Shown here in pieces: positions 62,950 through 64,000 of a stretch of DNA of 64,000 bases. Source of the stretch: Chitinophaga filiformis (GTDB taxonomy: Bacteria; Bacteroidota; Bacteroidia; Chitinophagales; Chitinophagaceae); the NCBI RefSeq assembly GCF_900102545.1, contig NZ_FNBN01000001.1:792477-856476 (forward strand), in the 5' to 3' direction. Under the pieces are notes generated by a model that did no database searches, was not told the DNA's origin, and worked only from the letters and a program-made list of their open reading frames with translations. A program made the position numbers and the translations under genes. Every line of letters starts with the position of its first letter. Position 1 is the stretch's first letter.

Positions 62950-63035
62950 TAAGTGATCAATTGAGCGTTAAGAGTTGAATGACTGCACAGTATTCAACTT
63001 CTAATTGCTAATTGATCATTTTTAATTATATATAT
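62950..63035. repeat. Imperfect long hairpin between iscU and gldF
   Basis: AAGTGATCAATTG...AGTTGAAT near 62950-62980 pairs imperfectly with ATTCAACTTCTAATTGCTAATTGATCA near 62994-63018. It contains TAATTGCTAATT, also found near 233-250, and is a further AT-rich intergenic hairpin. It may act as terminator or repeat relic. Confidence 0.55.
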
Positions 63036-63038
63036 TTG
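63031..63038 (+). promoter_or_regulatory. -7 promoter element for gldF
   Basis: TATATTTG is an exact -7 match, 16 nt before the ATG at 63055, giving a very short leader of about 10 nt. Confidence 0.5.
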
Positions 63039-63054
63039 TGCTTTCAGTATCACT

Positions 63055-63789
63055 ATGCTAGCAATCTTTAAAAAGGAAATACATCAGTTTTTCAGCAGCA
63101 TTACCGGATATGTGGCCATCATCCTGTTCTTACTGGCCAATGGCCTGTTGCTGTTCGTTTTTCCCGATACCAGCCTGCTGGACTACGGATATGCCAATCT
63201 TGATCCGCTCTTTGAACTGGCTCCCCTGATCTACCTGCTGCTTATTCCGGCCATTACTATGCGTAGCTTCGCAGACGAGTTCAAAACCGGCACTATGGAA
63301 CTGCTGAGCACCAAACCCTTAGGCTGGTGGCAGATCGTTACCGGAAAATTCCTTGCCGGCCTGCTGGTAGTACTGATCTCTCTCATTCCAACCCTTGTTT
63401 ATTATATTGCTGTCAGGCAGCTGAGTGCTGATCCGTCCAACCTTGACAACGGTGGCATGACCGGATCATATACCGGTTTGTTCCTGCTGGGAGCAGTATT
63501 CACCGCTATTGGCGTCTGGTCTTCTTCCCTGACCACCAACTCCGTAGTAGCCTTCCTTATCGCTATTTTTACCTGTTACATATTTTACAATGGCTTTGAC
63601 GCGTTAAGCAAAGTGCCTGCCTTTACCGGCGGCGCCGATTATTATCTGCAGATGGCTGGTATCAAGTTCCACTATACCTCTATCAGCCGTGGTGTGATAG
63701 ACAGCCGGGATATTGTATACTTCCTGAGCGTGATCGGTCTGATGCTTTACCTGACAAGATTATCATTACAACGCAGGATCTGGGATTAA
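63055..63789 (+). CDS. gldF: Gliding-motility ABC transporter permease GldF
   Basis: A 244-aa ABC-2 type permease with six membrane segments (FSSITGYVAIILFLLANGLLL near 14, LAPLIYLLLIPAITM near 61, and further spans at about 97-118, 142-160, 167-185 and 220-236). ITMRSFADEFKTGTMELLSTKPL near 71 is the intracellular-loop signature of the family. In Flavobacterium, GldF with GldA and GldG forms an ABC transporter needed for gliding in some species. gldA is not in the window; gldG follows after 16 bp. Confidence 0.9.
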   Translation: MLAIFKKEIHQFFSSITGYVAIILFLLANGLLLFVFPDTSLLDYGYANLDPLFELAPLIYLLLIPAITMRSFADEFKTGTMELLSTKPLGWWQIVTGKFLAGLLVVLISLIPTLVYYIAVRQLSADPSNLDNGGMTGSYTGLFLLGAVFTAIGVWSSSLTTNSVVAFLIAIFTCYIFYNGFDALSKVPAFTGGADYYLQMAGIKFHYTSISRGVIDSRDIVYFLSVIGLMLYLTRLSLQRRIWD

Positions 63790-63805
63790 TTTAAAACACT
63801 CATTT

Positions 63806-64000
63806 GTGGCTATCAACAGAAGGAAAAAATACTTGCAGAGGGCTATTGTCGTAGTGGGTGTACTTGTGGGGGTTAATATACTGGCAGCTTATTTTCATAC
63901 CCGCTGGGATCTTACAGCGGAAAAAAGATATACACTTACTCCGGGTACTAAAAACCTGCTCCGCGGGCTGGATAGTACCGTTACCATAGAGATCTTTTTG
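63806..64000 (+). CDS. gldG: GldG, N-terminal part cut by window end
   Basis: The first 65 codons of a gene that runs off the window, from GTG 63806. The frame reads VAINRRKKYLQRAIVVVGVL, one membrane segment (RAIVVVGVLVGVNILAAYF), then YFHTRWDLTAEKRYTLT, which is characteristic of the GldG/ABC-2 auxiliary family. It starts 16 nt after gldF, so the pair is an operon. The start codon could be another one, since no ATG is close. Confidence 0.8.
   Translation, partial: MAINRRKKYLQRAIVVVGVLVGVNILAAYFHTRWDLTAEKRYTLTPGTKNLLRGLDSTVTIEIFL

Noticed and set aside
1..64000. CRISPR arrays, prophage, insertion sequences, integrases
   Set aside because: No regular direct repeats with spacers, no transposase or integrase motifs, and no att-like flanks were seen. 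The gene content is core-like.

Overview
The window comes from the chromosome of a Bacteroidota bacterium, most likely a Chitinophaga-like member of the Chitinophagaceae. This rests on three TonB-dependent receptors with N-terminal carboxypeptidase-like domains, Bacteroidota -7 promoter elements (TAnnTTTG), gliding genes (gldB, gldF, start of gldG), a DUF1800/DUF1501 pair, and a split transketolase. It is mostly ordinary core genome. I see no rRNA, tRNA, CRISPR, transposase or phage genes.

Layout. 1-16.4 kb: an Oar-like TonB receptor; an Lrp-type regulator divergent from phosphoenolpyruvate synthase; an M57-like metalloprotease; a lipoprotein/TonB-receptor pair; an orphan 136-aa protein; an LpxH-like phosphatase; and a DUF47-PiT phosphate transport operon. 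Several of these genes share an unannotated signal: tandem [T/C/A][G/A]TTA half-sites at exact 11-bp spacing. Three of the arrays lie exactly 9 bp from a -7 element. This looks like a Pho-box regulon. 16.5-21.8 kb: rmlA, galE, the C-terminal half of transketolase, then an ECF sigma factor with a repeat-bearing membrane protein and an LTxxQ-like periplasmic protein. 21.9-28.6 kb: the rod-shape operon mreB-mreC-mreD-pbp2-rodA plus an MBL-fold hydrolase. 28.9-37.9 kb: purD, POT and OPT peptide transporters separated by a 109-bp imperfect palindrome, a lipoprotein, and the DUF1501/DUF1800 pair.

38-48.6 kb: a molybdenum-cofactor region (moeA, moaC, mobA, moaE, moaD, a moeB-rhodanese fusion) with frequent strand switches and several small unknowns, interrupted by a siderophore receptor/PepSY operon. 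48.7-53.6 kb: serS, nadE, an outer-membrane barrel and gldB. 53.6-54.8 kb: a two-gene unit of a PIN-domain protein and an unknown 260-aa partner, the best candidate in the window for an undescribed toxin-antitoxin-like system. 54.9-61.1 kb: an RNase Z-like hydrolase with an altered metal motif, apaG, a YceI/DUF5777/cytochrome-like cluster, murF and methylmalonyl-CoA epimerase. 61.2-64 kb: cysteine desulfurase with an IscU-like scaffold that lacks the first ligand cysteine, then gldF and the start of gldG, cut by the window edge.

All functional calls come from reading protein motifs and context. No database search was run.
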